DNA of 64,000 bases from Nodosilinea sp. FACHB-131. Lineage in GTDB: Bacteria; Cyanobacteriota; Cyanobacteriia; Phormidesmidales; Phormidesmidaceae. Position numbers and translations under genes: made by a program. The number at the start of each line of letters is the position of its first letter. The stretch's first letter is position 1. Where the stretch lies: the NCBI RefSeq assembly GCF_014695395.1, contig NZ_JACJOF010000027.1, positions 434,001-498,000 on the forward strand, in the 5' to 3' direction. Shown one piece after another: positions 15,307 through 23,218 of the stretch. Below the pieces are notes generated by a model. The model ran no database searches. It was not told where the DNA came from and was given only the letters and a program-made list of their open reading frames with translations.

Positions 15307-16722
15307 ATGACATCGGTATTGATTCAGGGCGGTCGCATTGTCACAGCGGTAGACGACTACCAGGGTGACATCCTCATCCAAGATGGCCGCATTGAGGCCA
15401 TTGGCCGCCAGCTTTCGGTGGAGAATGCTGAATGCCACAATGCCACTGGGTTGCTCGTACTGCCGGGCGGTATCGATGCCCATGTGCACATGGAAACCCC
15501 CATGGGCAACGACGTCTACACCTGCGACACCTTTGAAACGGGCACTCGCTCGGCTGCCTTTGGTGGCACTACCACCATCATCGATTTCGCTCAGCAGTTC
15601 CACAACGATAGCCCCAAGGCGGCTTTGGATAGACGCCTGGCAGCGGCTGAGCCTCAGTGCTGCGTTGACTACGCCTTCCACGTCATTCTCACTGACATTA
15701 ACCCCGGCTCCTTAGCAGAGCTACCCGACTTGATCAACCAGGATGGGGTGTCCAGCTTCAAGCTCTACATGGCCTACCCCGGCGTTTTGATGGTGGACGA
15801 TGCGGCCATTTTCAAAACGATGCGCCGCACGGGCGATCACGGCGGTATGGTCAACCTCCACGCTGAGAATGGAGTGGTGATTCAAGCGCTGATCGAAGAA
15901 GCGCTGGAGCAGGGCAACACCTCCCCCAAGTATCACCAGCTGACTCGCCCCAGCCTGATGGAAGGGGAAGCCGCCCATCGGGTGATTCGCATTGCGGAGC
16001 TGGCGGAGGTGCCGGTGTACATTGTGCACCTGTCGGCAAAGGAAGCGTTGGAGGCGGTGGTGGAGGCGCGCGATCGCGGCATCCACGCTTTCGCCGAAAC
16101 CTGCCCCCACTACCTATTTCTCGATGAGTCAGAGTACGACGCCCCTGGCTTTGAAGCGGCAAAGTATGTCATGACTCCGCCCTTGAGGGATCACAGTTGC
16201 CAGCACGCCCTGTGGCGAGGGCTCCAGTTCGACGATCTCCAGCTGGTGGCCACCGACCACTGCCCCTTCTGCATGAACGAGAATCCGCTCGGGATTTTGA
16301 AGTCAAAGCAATTTGGCAAAGACAATTTCAACCGGATTCCCAACGGTGCCCCTGGGGTAGAACTGCGCCTGACCCTGCTCTACGACGGCGGAGTGAGAGC
16401 GGGACGCATCAACCTCAACCGCTTTGTGCAGCTCACTGCCACCGCCCCAGCCAAAATGTTTGGCCTATTTCCCCGCAAGGGCACGATCGCCGTCGGCAGC
16501 GACGCCGACCTGGTGCTGTTTGACCCCAACGAAACCCACACCCTCAGCGCCAGCACCCACCATTCCCTGGTGGATTACTCGCTGTTTGAGGGGCGAGAGG
16601 TGACGGGCAAGGTCAAAAAAGTCTTTCTGCGGGGCCAGTGCATTGTGGATGGGGATGAGTGGCTGGGGCGATCGGGTATGGGCGAATATTTGCCGCGCCG
16701 CGCATCCGGGCGGGTGTTGTAA
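15307..16722 (+). CDS. Dihydropyrimidinase / hydantoinase-type amidohydrolase
   Basis: 471 residues, the normal size. The enzyme hydrolyses dihydropyrimidines or hydantoins to N-carbamoyl amino acids. Metal-site blocks are complete: GGIDAHVHMETPMG (HxH), the carbamylated lysine region SSFKLYMAYPGVLMV, HAENG, IVHLSAKEALE, AETCPHYL and VATDHCPF with the last aspartate. The C-terminus has the usual GSDADLVLFDPN and HSLVDYSLFEGREVTG. Pyrimidine degradation is the likely pathway; the exact substrate is not decided by sequence. No partner gene is adjacent. Confidence 0.92.
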   Translation: MTSVLIQGGRIVTAVDDYQGDILIQDGRIEAIGRQLSVENAECHNATGLLVLPGGIDAHVHMETPMGNDVYTCDTFETGTRSAAFGGTTTIIDFAQQFHNDSPKAALDRRLAAAEPQCCVDYAFHVILTDINPGSLAELPDLINQDGVSSFKLYMAYPGVLMVDDAAIFKTMRRTGDHGGMVNLHAENGVVIQALIEEALEQGNTSPKYHQLTRPSLMEGEAAHRVIRIAELAEVPVYIVHLSAKEALEAVVEARDRGIHAFAETCPHYLFLDESEYDAPGFEAAKYVMTPPLRDHSCQHALWRGLQFDDLQLVATDHCPFCMNENPLGILKSKQFGKDNFNRIPNGAPGVELRLTLLYDGGVRAGRINLNRFVQLTATAPAKMFGLFPRKGTIAVGSDADLVLFDPNETHTLSASTHHSLVDYSLFEGREVTGKVKKVFLRGQCIVDGDEWLGRSGMGEYLPRRASGRVL

Positions 16723-16762
16723 AACTAGCAGTCTCAATCAAAGGCAAACTGTTTGGATGCTG

Positions 16763-17548
16763 CTAAGCAGGTACTTTTGATGTAGGCAATGGATTAGGGC
16801 TGGGGGCCTTACTTGAAACACCAAACCCCTGCAATTGACGGATTTTTCGGTACATCAATATTGATTTATAATATCCTAACTCCGTATCAAACAAAAATTT
16901 TGACTCATTATCATTTTCCATAGTTGCATTAGTTAACACCTGTAGGTGCCCTACTGTCATTCCCTGGATTGGTTGAATTTCAACGCTCCGTATTTCTACT
17001 ACAGGATATATTCGAATTGAAATTCTTCCTGATGCCATCATCATCCCAAGGATGCCATCTGAGTCCTGACCTTGACCGCCCAAAAGTCCCTTGTTGATGA
17101 TTATGAGATTACAGTTAGTTAGAACAGCTTGGCTCCGATCCCCTGAAGGAGCGCTTCTCAACTTATAAATTAATCTTTCATTGGGTAACAATACGTCGAT
17201 AAAAAGCTTTTCCATTTCCGCAGTCAAAGTTTCTAACATTTGACCTGAGGCTTCTTCCAATTTACTCTGTCTATTATCTACAGCTTTTTTTCTAGAGGCT
17301 TCTTCTACTCTTATTTTTTTGTTTTCTACAATTTTTGGATCGGACTTCCAACGTTTTGCTTCTTCCTTAAGCTCTAGTTTGAATCCTTCAGATATGGCAC
17401 TATTCCAACAAGTAGGACACACAAAAATACCATTGAAGGTTCCTCCAATATTGCGAACATGCTCCTTGTTCGGCGAACCGCTAGAAATTTGTGTATCTAT
17501 GGGAAACTTTTGTGTACACCCGTCGCATGCAATATCCAGTAAACCCAT
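16763..17548 (-). CDS. Unrecognised protein: N-terminal zinc-ribbon-like cysteines, central coiled coil, C-terminal PH-like domain
   Basis: 261 residues. Two cysteine pairs near the N-terminus (CDGC at about 9-12 and CPTC at about 44-47) suggest a zinc ribbon. Residues 60-110 are charged and helical (EEAKRWKSDPKIVENKKIRV). The C-terminal half (LLPNERLIYKLRSAPSGDRS, CNLIIINKGLL, IYPVVEIRSVEI and a final LGYYKSILMYRKIRQL) looks like a bacterial PH domain. It is AT-rich and uses different codons from the adjacent dihydropyrimidinase gene, marking the left edge of the accessory segment that contains the integron. Function unknown. Confidence 0.65.
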   Translation of the reverse strand: MGLLDIACDGCTQKFPIDTQISSGSPNKEHVRNIGGTFNGIFVCPTCWNSAISEGFKLELKEEAKRWKSDPKIVENKKIRVEEASRKKAVDNRQSKLEEASGQMLETLTAEMEKLFIDVLLPNERLIYKLRSAPSGDRSQAVLTNCNLIIINKGLLGGQGQDSDGILGMMMASGRISIRIYPVVEIRSVEIQPIQGMTVGHLQVLTNATMENDNESKFLFDTELGYYKSILMYRKIRQLQGFGVSSKAPSPNPLPTSKVPA

Positions 17549-17666
17549 ACTATAAATTCTCCTTATGCTTGAGCTATATCAAGTAATGCCCAGAACCATG
17601 TCTGAGCAGAGGATACCCATAGTGCTTATTGGTATAACTAGAGTTGTAGGGGTGTTGCAGTTCTCG

Positions 17667-17741
17667 TAGGTTGGGTGAAACGAAGTGAAACCCAACGACG
17701 ATAAGCTTTGTTGGGCTCTGCTAGCGCGCTACCCAACTTAC
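17667..17741. repeat. MITE-like imperfect palindrome with GTAGGTTGGGT ends (left of the integron)
   Basis: Starts GTAGGTTGGGTGAAACGAAG and ends in CTACCCAACTTAC, giving complementary termini and an internal AACCCAAC/GTTGGGCT pairing. A related element lies at 22995-23079 on the other side of the integron. No coding frame. Confidence 0.6.
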
Positions 17742-17812
17742 AATTTGAGGCTTGCCAGACCGCTAGTTGACTCTAGCTATAACGTGGAGCTAAGCAGCGG
17801 CACTAGTTTGCT

Positions 17813-17861
17813 AAAAAGACCATCGCCCCGATGATGCCTTATCGGCATCATCGGGGCGATG
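17813..17861 (-). terminator. Strong intrinsic terminator
   Basis: CATCGCCCCGATGATGCC and GGCATCATCGGGGCGATG form an 18-bp perfect stem with a 5-base loop (17821-17861). On the minus strand it is followed by a run of five T, so it terminates the gene ending at 17896. Confidence 0.85.
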
Positions 17862-17895
17862 GGTGTTGGAATTGTGCAGGGCTATCCAGGGTTAG

Positions 17896-18387
17896 CTAGG
17901 CTGTCTGCGACTGGGGAGCGGGTGATTGAGCGATCGCGCTTTGTCGGCGCGATTTGCGAAACTGCTGAGAGAGATCTTCGATGACGTCATCGAGTCCTCT
18001 ATTTTTGCCTGTCACTTTGGCGGAGTTGTAGGCTAGTCGGGCTGCTGCATAGGCTTCGCTACCGGCCAGCATTTGAGTATCTTCCAGCAGCTCTTTGAGG
18101 TGGTTCACTGCTTGCAGAATAGGGTTCAGCGCTTCGAAGAGAGCTAGATCGCGGCGGGCTTCTTCGACATCGAGATGGCGTGGCATCATGTCGATGTGCT
18201 GGGCGGCCATGTCTAGAGCGCGAGTTGTAAATGTCTGAGATTTGAGGCCCATCTTTGGTATTTGACGCCGCTCTTGGGGGGTTAACCCGACCAGGAAGGC
18301 AAGCTGCTCGCGAACTGCTTTGAGCTGAGCCACAATTTCTAAAGCTTCTTGGGTAGATAGTGTAGCTGTTACGGTTTGATTGTTCAT
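17896..18387 (-). CDS. Conserved hypothetical protein, mainly helical
   Basis: 163 residues, no signal peptide or membrane segment. It is strongly helical: LSTQEALEIVAQLKAVREQL, then LTPQERRQIPKMG, LDMAAQHIDMMPRHLDVEEA, LNPILQAVNHLKELLEDTQM and AYAAARLAYNSAKVTG, with a basic stretch FRKSRRQS before a Pro/Gln-rich tail. The combination of a heptad-like pattern and the AARLAYNSAK segment resembles small conserved proteins in cyanobacteria and other bacteria, but I cannot name a family. It has its own strong terminator and normal GC content, so it is probably not an integron cassette. Confidence 0.6.
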   Translation of the reverse strand: MNNQTVTATLSTQEALEIVAQLKAVREQLAFLVGLTPQERRQIPKMGLKSQTFTTRALDMAAQHIDMMPRHLDVEEARRDLALFEALNPILQAVNHLKELLEDTQMLAGSEAYAAARLAYNSAKVTGKNRGLDDVIEDLSQQFRKSRRQSAIAQSPAPQSQTA

Positions 18388-18561
18388 TTTAGATTTTCAA
18401 ATAAGGGATGACGCATCCCGTGATGCACTTTTCAATTAATCCTCTATGAAAGCTTCGGCTAGCTTCTGTAAATATACGGGAGTTAATATGTATCAAGCTA
18501 TCAATAGGCAAAATGGCGTAGGTGTCCGGAGTAAAGCCCTTCTGCTTCGCTTCAGAACATC

Positions 18562-18708
18562 GCCGATTCTATATTTTTCTCCATTGATTTTGTTTAGAAC
18601 ACCGTCAGTTCTACATCTTTCTCTATCGATTCTGTCTGGGGCAGCGTTGGTTATATGTTTTTCTCTGCCGATTCTGTTTGAGGCACTGTCGATTCTATTT
18701 TTTTCTCC
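18562..18708. repeat. Seven tandem 21-bp units (42-bp higher-order period)
   Basis: Units start at 18562, 18583, 18604, 18625, 18646, 18667 and 18688. Odd units resemble GTCGATTCTATTTTTTTCTC and even units resemble ATCGATTCTGTCTGGGGCAG. Because 42 is a multiple of 3, one minus-strand frame (to 18723) stays open and would encode a 14-residue repeat of the type GEKNRIDSASNRI. Translation is unsupported by a start signal. Confidence 0.8.
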
Positions 18709-18864
18709 GTTAGCGTAGTGCAAAAGGGAATCGATGGCTCTCTGAACAGAGTTAAGGTTTCAGGCCTTCTACCTTGGGGTTTCTTGGCCTTCTAAGCGTC
18801 AATTGATGACGAGACGCCTTCATGCATACATAAAAACGTGGCAAGTGCACTGCTTCGGTAGCTG

Positions 18865-18936
18865 TCGTAACGCATTTCTCACCTGTCGGTGCGAAGCGGC
18901 AGCAGAGCACCGATCAGGTGCAGAAAGATGTTAGAT
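18865..18936 (-). repeat. attC-like integron recombination site after cassette gene 2
   Basis: On the minus strand it begins with ATCTAAC (fits RYYYAAC), 5 bases after the protease stop codon, and ends GTTACGA (a degenerate GTTRRRY). Between these, CACCTGATCGGTGC pairs with GCACCGACAGGTG, with single unpaired bases on one strand, as expected for the extrahelical bases of attC. Length 72 bp. The right-hand core is imperfect, so this site may be inactive. Confidence 0.6.
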
Positions 18937-18940
18937 GTTT

Positions 18941-19732
18941 TTATTCATTTCCGTTTTTCCATCCATACTTTTCTTTAAGGAATAGAATGCCATTTGGAAC
19001 AAAGTCACGTATAAACTCTACTTTTGTTACGATCAGTTTTTGAGTATCTTGATGCCATCTATGTACTACGCCGGCAAAACTCACAACATCAGGACACCAT
19101 ACCTCTATTTTATTCATGCAATGTATTCGAAGATTCCAAATTGGTGACCCACTCATTCCATTGGGGGGTGTTTTACAGGGATACTCAACTGCAAAATGTA
19201 TATCTTCATTATAACCACTTGGTAAAGTGGTTTCCTTTCCGATGAAAGGATTCCCATTAAAAGTTGATTCGCCAAGGAATGGCAAATGAAGCATGTTAGC
19301 GCCGGGAAATCCATTGCAATAGTAAAAAGCATCTTTGAAATTAAATGATGGTACCATTAGCTCAGAATATGACAGAGGAACAATACCTGAATCATCTAAT
19401 GCTTGTTGGAAACATCCATATACTGCGACATCAGCATCTACGTCTTGTGCAGAGACCCAACCGCTTCTAAAAGGGAATGGTTTTGCGCCCGACTCTCTAC
19501 CGTGAACACAGTATTCTACATTGTTAGAATCGATAACATGTTTAGCAGTTAGTACAAATGGAAAACCATCAAACAATACGTAACAACCTGTTCCCCGATA
19601 TTTTGCTTCTAACTTCTTATCTCCACCTGGGGCTTTTACAATATCGCTTATAACGGTCAGATACTTATCAGTTCTTAATCTAGCTTGCTCGCCAATCTCA
19701 AGCATTTTATCTCTTGTAACAGTAAATCCCAT
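18941..19732 (-). CDS. Trypsin-like serine protease, gene cassette 2
   Basis: 263 residues with a chymotrypsin-fold pattern: histidine in FVLTAKHVID (about 67-68), aspartate in DVDADVAVYG (about 98), and the nucleophile in PPNGMSGSPIW (Ser about 195). There is no signal peptide, so it is probably cytoplasmic. The gene is AT-rich compared with the core genome. It sits between two attC-like palindromes on the minus strand (18865-18936 after the stop, 19772-19859 before the start), the layout of an integron cassette. Substrate unknown; cytoplasmic trypsin-like domains occur in stress and phage-defence proteins, but nothing here proves that role. Confidence 0.75.
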   Translation of the reverse strand: MGFTVTRDKMLEIGEQARLRTDKYLTVISDIVKAPGGDKKLEAKYRGTGCYVLFDGFPFVLTAKHVIDSNNVEYCVHGRESGAKPFPFRSGWVSAQDVDADVAVYGCFQQALDDSGIVPLSYSELMVPSFNFKDAFYYCNGFPGANMLHLPFLGESTFNGNPFIGKETTLPSGYNEDIHFAVEYPCKTPPNGMSGSPIWNLRIHCMNKIEVWCPDVVSFAGVVHRWHQDTQKLIVTKVEFIRDFVPNGILFLKEKYGWKNGNE

Positions 19733-19771
19733 TATTTGTCCTTTATTTATAAAATTGAACTAGCTATGAGC

Positions 19772-19859
19772 ATCTAACGGTGCGGTTAAGCGGCTGTAAA
19801 CAACCTTTGCAACTCCACCAGTGAATTTTCGACAGTCGGCTCCAACCGAGTTGTTAGAC
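19772..19859 (-). repeat. attC site between cassette genes 1 and 2
   Basis: Minus strand: GTCTAAC at 19859-19853 (RYYYAAC) and GTTAGAT at 19778-19772 (GTTRRRY) are both canonical. Next to them, CTCGGTTGGAGCCGACTGT pairs imperfectly with ACAGCCGCTTAACCGCACC, leaving unpaired bases, and a variable centre of about 35 bases follows. Size 88 bp; it begins 7 bases after the stop codon of the membrane-protein gene. All of this fits an attC site. Confidence 0.8.
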
Positions 19860-19866
19860 TGCTCCG

Positions 19867-21006
19867 TTATTTCGCAAACACCTGACAACCTAAAATGATG
19901 CCTAAGCCGCAAGCGGAGAGAAGAAGTGGATAGGTAATTGAGAAGTTCAACCACTTTTTTCCAAATCGGCTTAGGGAGTTCCCCATCTTATCACCTACTC
20001 TTATCAAAGCAATGATACCGAATGTAGATACGCCGAATGAGAATGCCATACACCATTGAGGGACAGAATTAGGAGAGGACAAATATTCCAAAGAGGATGA
20101 ATTCTGCTCTAACTCTAAAATTCGAGTTAACCATACAGCCCCAGCGAGACAACCAGCAGTAACCACAGAAGTAGCCAAAGCTCCAGCACCAAGAACTACT
20201 TCTGCACCAATTCGAGACCAGGCTAAAGATATTGCTATGACTAGAAAAATAACTCCAACTGCAGGACCTAGGTAAAGAATACTTGAACCCCAAGCCGCAG
20301 CAAATAGGAAACCGATTAGCATAATTATGCTTCTACTTCCAGCCAAAGCACCAGCTAAAGTTCCTGCTCCCGTGATGAGCAGAGCTAAAATTACAGCTAT
20401 ATCACTAGGTAGAAAACCATTTAAAAATGGCAGTAATCTACCAAAGCTTTCTGGACTTACTGTTTGCTGAAAATGACATAAAGAGTAACCTATAGCTGAA
20501 TAGCTAAGGAATACACCAATCAACCACCCAATAGGAAAGACTCTTCTTGGGGGTTGTAAGCTTCCCCACGTTAGAAGCGATCGTAGTGTTGCTTTAATTG
20601 CTTCATCATCGCTAAGTGAATAGATTTTGTTTTGAAAGGTTTGATTATCACTAGATTGGAATTGCACTTGTCCACTACTGTTGTTAACAGTGACATTAGC
20701 AGCACGATTGCTTTTTCCGTCGTCAGAAATGATTTTATTTATCAGACCTGTCGCCTGTGAATCACTTCCAACGTGTAAAAGAGTACTAATCTCTTGAACA
20801 TTTTTCTCTTCAGCAACTTTTTCTTGCTGCCCTTTCCATGCGATCCAAGCCGATGCAAGAGTAAGAAGAAGTACCGCAATGATACTTAAAGGTTTGAATC
20901 GTTCTGGAAGCTCAGGTATCTGGTTGCCAAAGTAACCTAGTAAAGTTCCAATAACAGCAGGAGGCAGAAAAACTTGTACAAAGGGGCTTTTTAAGAGATT
21001 ACTCAT
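19867..21006 (-). CDS. Multi-pass membrane protein of unknown function, gene cassette 1
   Basis: 379 residues from ATG 21006 (a TTG at 21051 would add 15). Two hydrophobic segments near the N-terminus (VQVFLPPAVIGTLLGYFG and SIIAVLLLTLASAWIAW) precede a soluble stretch of about 110 residues (KVAEEKNVQEISTLLHVGSD, VTVNNSSGQVQFQSS). Then come six to seven further membrane segments, e.g. DIAVILALLITGAGTLAGAL and IIMLIGFLFAAAWGSSILYL, to the C-terminus. No family recognised. It is AT-rich and is the first cassette next to the attI-like region, the position usually expressed best. Confidence 0.7.
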   Translation of the reverse strand: MSNLLKSPFVQVFLPPAVIGTLLGYFGNQIPELPERFKPLSIIAVLLLTLASAWIAWKGQQEKVAEEKNVQEISTLLHVGSDSQATGLINKIISDDGKSNRAANVTVNNSSGQVQFQSSDNQTFQNKIYSLSDDEAIKATLRSLLTWGSLQPPRRVFPIGWLIGVFLSYSAIGYSLCHFQQTVSPESFGRLLPFLNGFLPSDIAVILALLITGAGTLAGALAGSRSIIMLIGFLFAAAWGSSILYLGPAVGVIFLVIAISLAWSRIGAEVVLGAGALATSVVTAGCLAGAVWLTRILELEQNSSSLEYLSSPNSVPQWCMAFSFGVSTFGIIALIRVGDKMGNSLSRFGKKWLNFSITYPLLLSACGLGIILGCQVFAK

Positions 21007-21176
21007 AGGGTTGGATGCTCGACTCCAAGCTGCACATGAGAATTTATCCAATCATATGAAATATAGCTTTTTACATCAATAAGCTGAGGAGCCTGCCCGC
21101 CTTACCGACAATTTTCTGAGGATATAGAACTCCAAAAGACAGAACTTAGGCTTCTGTCACCACCAGTCGCCTAGCA

Positions 21177-21330
21177 GCCTAACTCTTAATTAGAGAGATC
21201 CATTCTGCATAACTTTCCTATATGGGTGATTAGGTGAAATGGTATCGGCCTATACGCCCTATACGGATGTGTAGGTGGAAATACGTCAGCATAACTCTCC
21301 TATATAGGTGATTAGGCAGAAAGTTTCAGT
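21177..21330 (-). promoter_or_regulatory. attI-like region of the integron with direct repeats
   Basis: GTTAGGC on the minus strand (21183-21177) is a canonical core site and would be the attI/cassette 1 junction. To its right are 33-bp direct repeats at 21207-21239 and 21289-21321 (each starting GCATAACT and containing CCTATAT, GGTGATTAGG and GAAA), with a looser third copy between them. Integrase-binding direct repeats flank the core in known attI sites. Cassette transcription would start here toward lower coordinates. Confidence 0.6.
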
Positions 21331-21402
21331 ATAATCAGTCCTTCATTTTGCTGTCTTGAGTGTTTAAGGTTTGTTTACCATCTCTAATTGGTATTTGGCC
21401 CT

Positions 21403-22372
21403 ATGCAACCGGAATCTCGTCCCAAAAAGCTGCTTGACCAAGTTTGCGATGCCATTCGTCTGAAGCATTACTCCTACCGCACAGAGCAAGCCTATGTGCA
21501 GTGGATTCGTCACTACATTTTGATTCATGACAAGCCCCACCCCAAAGAGATGGGAGTGCCAGAAATTGAAGCCTTTTTAACCCACTTGGCAGTCAAAGAG
21601 TGTGTTGCTGCAACCACCCAGAACCAAGTTCTCAGTGCGCTTATCTTTTTATACAAATACGTCTTGCAGCAGCCCTTAGACGACAGGATTGATGCTATTC
21701 GGGCTAAACGCTCCCGCAAACTACCAACTGTACTGACTCCAGGTGAGGTTAGATCGGTAATTGAGCAAATATCAGGTGTGCATAGGTTAATCGTTCAACT
21801 GCTCTACGGCAGCGGCCTACGGCTACGAGAAGCCATGCAGTTGCGCATTAAGGATGGATTTTCCTCAACACCAAGTTGTGGTGCGAGATGCCAAGGGGCA
21901 GGAGAGTCGGATTACGATGTTGCCCACAAGTCTTATTTTCCCTCTCCAAGACCATTTGGAAGACGTACAGCGCACCCATCGACAAGATTTAGATCAGGGC
22001 TATGGAGCTGTAACCCTCCCGTTTGCCCTAGCTCGCAAGTATCCTAATGCGAATCGGCAATGGATTTGGCAATTTGTATTTCCTGCTTCGACCCGTTGTC
22101 GAGATCCCAGTAGCGGAGCTATCGTCCGTTTTCACTTGCATGAAAGCGGCTTGCAAAAAGCCGTCAAGCAGGCTGTACGCCAAGCTGGAATCCAAAAGCG
22201 GGTCGGTTGCCACACGTTCCGCCACAGCTTTGCAACTCACCTATTAGAGAACGGTTATGACATCCGCACTATTCAAGAGCTGTTGGGCCACAAAGATGTG
22301 AAAACCACCATGATTTACACCCATGTTTTGAATCGAGGTGGACTGGGAGTGAGAAGCCCATTGGATAGCTAA
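21403..22372 (+). pseudogene. intI: Integron integrase IntI, interrupted by a frameshift
   Basis: A tyrosine recombinase in two frames. Part 1 (ATG 21403 to about 21856) gives [53 protein letters not shown] and the first catalytic arginine in [19 protein letters not shown]. Part 2 (from about 21854) gives [19 protein letters not shown], then MLPTSL, the IntI-specific patch [58 protein letters not shown] and GVRSPLD. Joining needs 2 nt restored at AAGGAT/GGATTT (expected ATATG). The protein is otherwise full length (about 323 residues). It is divergent from the cassettes with attI between, the standard integron layout. Confidence 0.9.
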
Positions 22373-22570
22373 GCCTGCCTTCAACAACTACCTTTAATAC
22401 GGTTGACGGGGAGCTTTTGTAACAGTACTCTCTTACGTTAAGCCGTTCGAGCAGAGCGGTGTTCAGCACAGAACTCGAAAATCTTGGCGCTGCCGGAAGG
22501 TGTTTGCACCACCAACCGACAGCTAACCCCGCAAATCTACGCCGCAGATTGCGAGGCTAGGCTCATGGTA

Positions 22571-22617
22571 CCCTAGCCCCTTCAGTTTGCACTTGCGCTG
22601 CGGGTGGCTAGGGTTTT
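22571..22617 (+). terminator. Hairpin downstream of intI, possible terminator
   Basis: CCCTAGCC (22571-22578) and GGCTAGGG (22606-22613) form an 8-bp perfect stem with a 27-base loop, followed by TTTT. The loop is long, so termination is uncertain. Confidence 0.4.
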
Positions 22618-22660
22618 CGCGTTCTGTTTCTTCCGTACCCAATACAAGGAAACAGAACCG

Positions 22661-22942
22661 ATGTTTGACTATCAAGAGCCCGATGCTAACGACAACCCAG
22701 ACAACCAAGAGGCCCCTTCCCTACCGCTGCCGCCATCTGGTGCAAACACCAAAGGGAGACAGCCCCTCAACCCCGAAAAAGTGCGCCACCTGCTCTACGG
22801 CAGTCTGGCCGCCATAGACCGCACCATCAAGATCCTCCACGCCCTCGGCTATGCCGACCCCAACGACTGGAGCGAGCCCATGCCTACCGAAAAACCCAAC
22901 CAGTGGATGGCAATTTTGACCAAAACGCTGCTGATTGCATAG
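22661..22942 (+). CDS. Small conserved cyanobacterial protein of unknown function
   Basis: 93 residues from ATG 22661 with AAGGA about 13 bases upstream; a longer frame from 22604 adds unconserved residues. The N-terminal part is acidic and proline-rich (MFDYQEPDANDNPDNQEAP). The C-terminal part looks folded: PLNPEKVRHLLYGSLAAIDR, TIKILHALGYADPNDWSEPM, then a short Trp-containing helix. I know of similar short proteins in cyanobacteria but no function. GC and codon use match the core genome, so this gene marks the right edge of the accessory segment. Confidence 0.6.
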   Translation: MFDYQEPDANDNPDNQEAPSLPLPPSGANTKGRQPLNPEKVRHLLYGSLAAIDRTIKILHALGYADPNDWSEPMPTEKPNQWMAILTKTLLIA

Positions 22943-22994
22943 CACCACTAGATCCAAGTCCAGGTTCTCGCTCGTAGCAGCGCGGTCAGCTTAA

Positions 22995-23079
22995 TTTGTA
23001 GGTTGGTGTTGAGGCTCGGCGAAACCCAAAAGCTCCTCAACGGAGTTGGGTTTTCACTGCGTTCAACCCAATCTACAAA
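22995..23079. repeat. MITE-like palindromic element with TTTGTAGG/CTACAAA ends (right of the integron)
   Basis: Terminal inverted repeats TTTGTAG and CTACAAA enclose internal arms (CGAAACCCAA..., GAGTTGGGTTTTC...). Same family as 17667-17741. It is followed by CCTCTCCC-rich, GGAGAGGGG-type sequence up to about 23190. Confidence 0.65.
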
Positions 23080-23218
23080 GCTGTAGTAACTACACTCAAA
23101 ATACCTCTCCCATCCCACGTTGGAGAGGGACTTTGAGCGACTTCCGGCTCCCCTCTCCCCCCTAGGAGAGGGGCTGGGGGAGAGGGCTAGCAGAGACCTT
23201 GCGATCTACTGAGAATGG

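Larger units (their letters stand above)
18388..18940. other. Region between the helical protein gene and cassette 2, with tandem repeats and an attC-like site
   Basis: 553 bases. Frames exist on both strands across the 21-bp repeats but look repeat-driven. The stretch 18720-18864 between the repeats and the attC-like site is non-coding. It may be the remnant of older cassettes. Confidence 0.5.

Noticed and set aside
18388-18560. A third attC site further left of cassette 2
   Set aside because: No GTTRRRY/RYYYAAC pair with intervening palindrome was found there.
18562-18708. CRISPR array
   Set aside because: The units are contiguous 21-mers without unique spacers and there are no cas genes in the window.
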